DNA of 7,353 bases from JAWPNA01 sp045402695 (GTDB taxonomy: Bacteria; Acidobacteriota; Polarisedimenticolia; JACPZX01; DASXTC01). A program made the position numbers and the translations under genes. The notes beneath the pieces are model-generated. The model had not been told where the DNA came from. It saw nothing but the letters and a program-made list of their open reading frames with translations, and made no database searches. Every line of letters begins with the position of its first letter. Position 1 is the stretch's first letter. Of the stretch, positions 6,794 through 7,353 are shown piece by piece. The stretch lies in NCBI GenBank assembly GCA_045402695.1, contig JAWPNA010000389.1, positions 1 to 7,353 on the forward strand, given 5' to 3'.

Positions 6794-7353
6794 CGTGTCA
6801 CCTCGATCGACGCCCCGCTGTCGAAAAACAGGATGGGGACCTCGAGCACCGGAGGATCACGGCGCGCGAAGCGCGAGCCCTGCGGATTGTCCGGGTCGCC
6901 GTTGAACGCGACAAAGGGAATCGAAGACGTTCCGCGAGCGCGAGCGCGGAACGTGATCCGGCCCAGTGGCAGCTCGCCTGACACAGTGCAGCCGGGAGGC
7001 ATCGTCCCGATGATCGACTCGCTGGCGAGAATGGTCCCCGTCGTGTTGGCGCTGGACCCGCACGTGGAGACGTTGTCGCACGCCAGCACGCTGAGGCCGC
7101 CGGCGCATGTGTCCAGAATCCCGAGGCTGGAGTAACGCTGCGCTTCCAGCACGAGCGGATCGAACCGGATCTCGATGTTGATACTGTCGAAATCCTGGGT
7201 GATATCGCGCGCCAGCACGTCCACGATCAGGAGGTCTCCGCTTCCACCTCCCTGAGCGACCCAGACGACATCGGTGGTGCCGCCGGGCGGCGGAGAGAGG
7301 GTCATGGAGATTTCCAGAGCCGACCCTGAGGACGCCGCCCCGCCGTCAGCGCA
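6790..7353 (-). CDS. Cohesin-like exported protein, probable lipoprotein, 5' end outside window
   Basis: The reading frame is open to the window edge, giving 187 codons, so the start lies beyond 7353. An internal ATG at 7305 would give a 171-residue protein without a signal peptide and has only a weak ribosome site, so I reject it as the start. The first visible codon is Cys, followed by ADGGAASSGSALEIS, a Gly/Ser/Ala-rich stretch like the tether after a lipobox cysteine. The body resembles the downstream cohesin protein: LLIVDVLARDI, INIEIRFDPLVLEA (compare FTLIYDPRILEF), GRITFRARARGTSSIPF (compare CKLTFRARAPGVSPLAF) and a final SGASIEV strand. Unlike its paralogue it carries four cysteines in the central loops (DTC, LAC, STC, PGC), which may form two disulfides. 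The stop TGA overlaps the next ATG. It is probably a tandem paralogue; its role is unknown. Confidence 0.75.
   Translation of the reverse strand, partial: CADGGAASSGSALEISMTLSPPPGGTTDVVWVAQGGGSGDLLIVDVLARDITQDFDSINIEIRFDPLVLEAQRYSSLGILDTCAGGLSVLACDNVSTCGSSANTTGTILASESIIGTMPPGCTVSGELPLGRITFRARARGTSSIPFVAFNGDPDNPQGSRFARRDPPVLEVPILFFDSGASIEVTR
6799..6804 (-). promoter_or_regulatory. Ribosome binding site of the cohesin lipoprotein
   Basis: GAGGTG on the minus strand is followed by a 5-nt spacer (ACACG) and the ATG at 6793-6791. It is embedded in the last codons of the preceding cohesin-like gene, and the stop/start share the ATGA overlap. This fixes the start of the 175-residue protein with good confidence. 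Confidence 0.75.

Noticed and set aside
7303..7305. ATG as the start of the first cohesin-like gene
   Set aside because: The frame is open to the window edge, the ribosome site is weak, and starting here would leave an exported-type domain with no signal peptide.

Overview
The window is a compact, GC-rich stretch (roughly two thirds G+C by eye) coding only on the minus strand. Read 5'->3' on that strand it holds: (1) the 3' part of a cohesin-like, probably lipidated protein (7353-6790, start outside the window); (2) a complete 175-residue cohesin-domain lipoprotein (6793-6266); and (3) a giant secreted subtilisin-family protease of 2061 codons (6269-84). The three genes are joined by 4-base stop/start overlaps (ATGA at 6793-6790, GTGA at 6269-6266) and look like one translationally coupled unit whose promoter lies outside the window. 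Lipobox-type and Sec signal peptides and large secreted multidomain proteins suggest a high-GC Gram-negative bacterium, for example Acidobacteriota, Eisenbacteria-like or Myxococcota-like. The sequence does not fix the phylum.

The protease has a signal peptide, an Arg-rich linker, a tandem inhibitor-like propeptide, an S8 catalytic domain with an intact Asp350/His387/Ser606 triad and Asn500 oxyanion residue, and a KP-43-type beta-barrel. About 1240 residues of repeating modules follow. There are three module types: A, a Cys-flanked Ig-like module with an L-x-E-T-G-P-x-[ST]-G-x-F motif; B, Fn3-like; and C, MAM/jelly-roll-like. Their order is A-B-C-A-B' then A-B-C-A-B, a duplicated ~620-residue super-unit with a regular cysteine pattern.

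The most unusual spot is the 3' end of the protease gene. At about position 110-118 the composition drops abruptly to about 37% G+C. The last Fn3 module is cut there, and the stop codon lies inside a perfect 12-bp inverted repeat with an 8-nt spacer (76-107). Comparison with the two other copies of the same module order predicts that at least one more C module should follow. I read this as a junction with a mobile element, a recombinase-site-like sequence, or an assembly join, and not as the native gene end. The nature of the foreign sequence cannot be decided from the ~110 bases available.

The likely joint role of the genes is extracellular: a large, multimodular surface or secreted endopeptidase made together with two cohesin-fold lipoproteins. 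No dockerin is visible in the remaining protease, so a cohesin-dockerin interaction is only a hypothesis.
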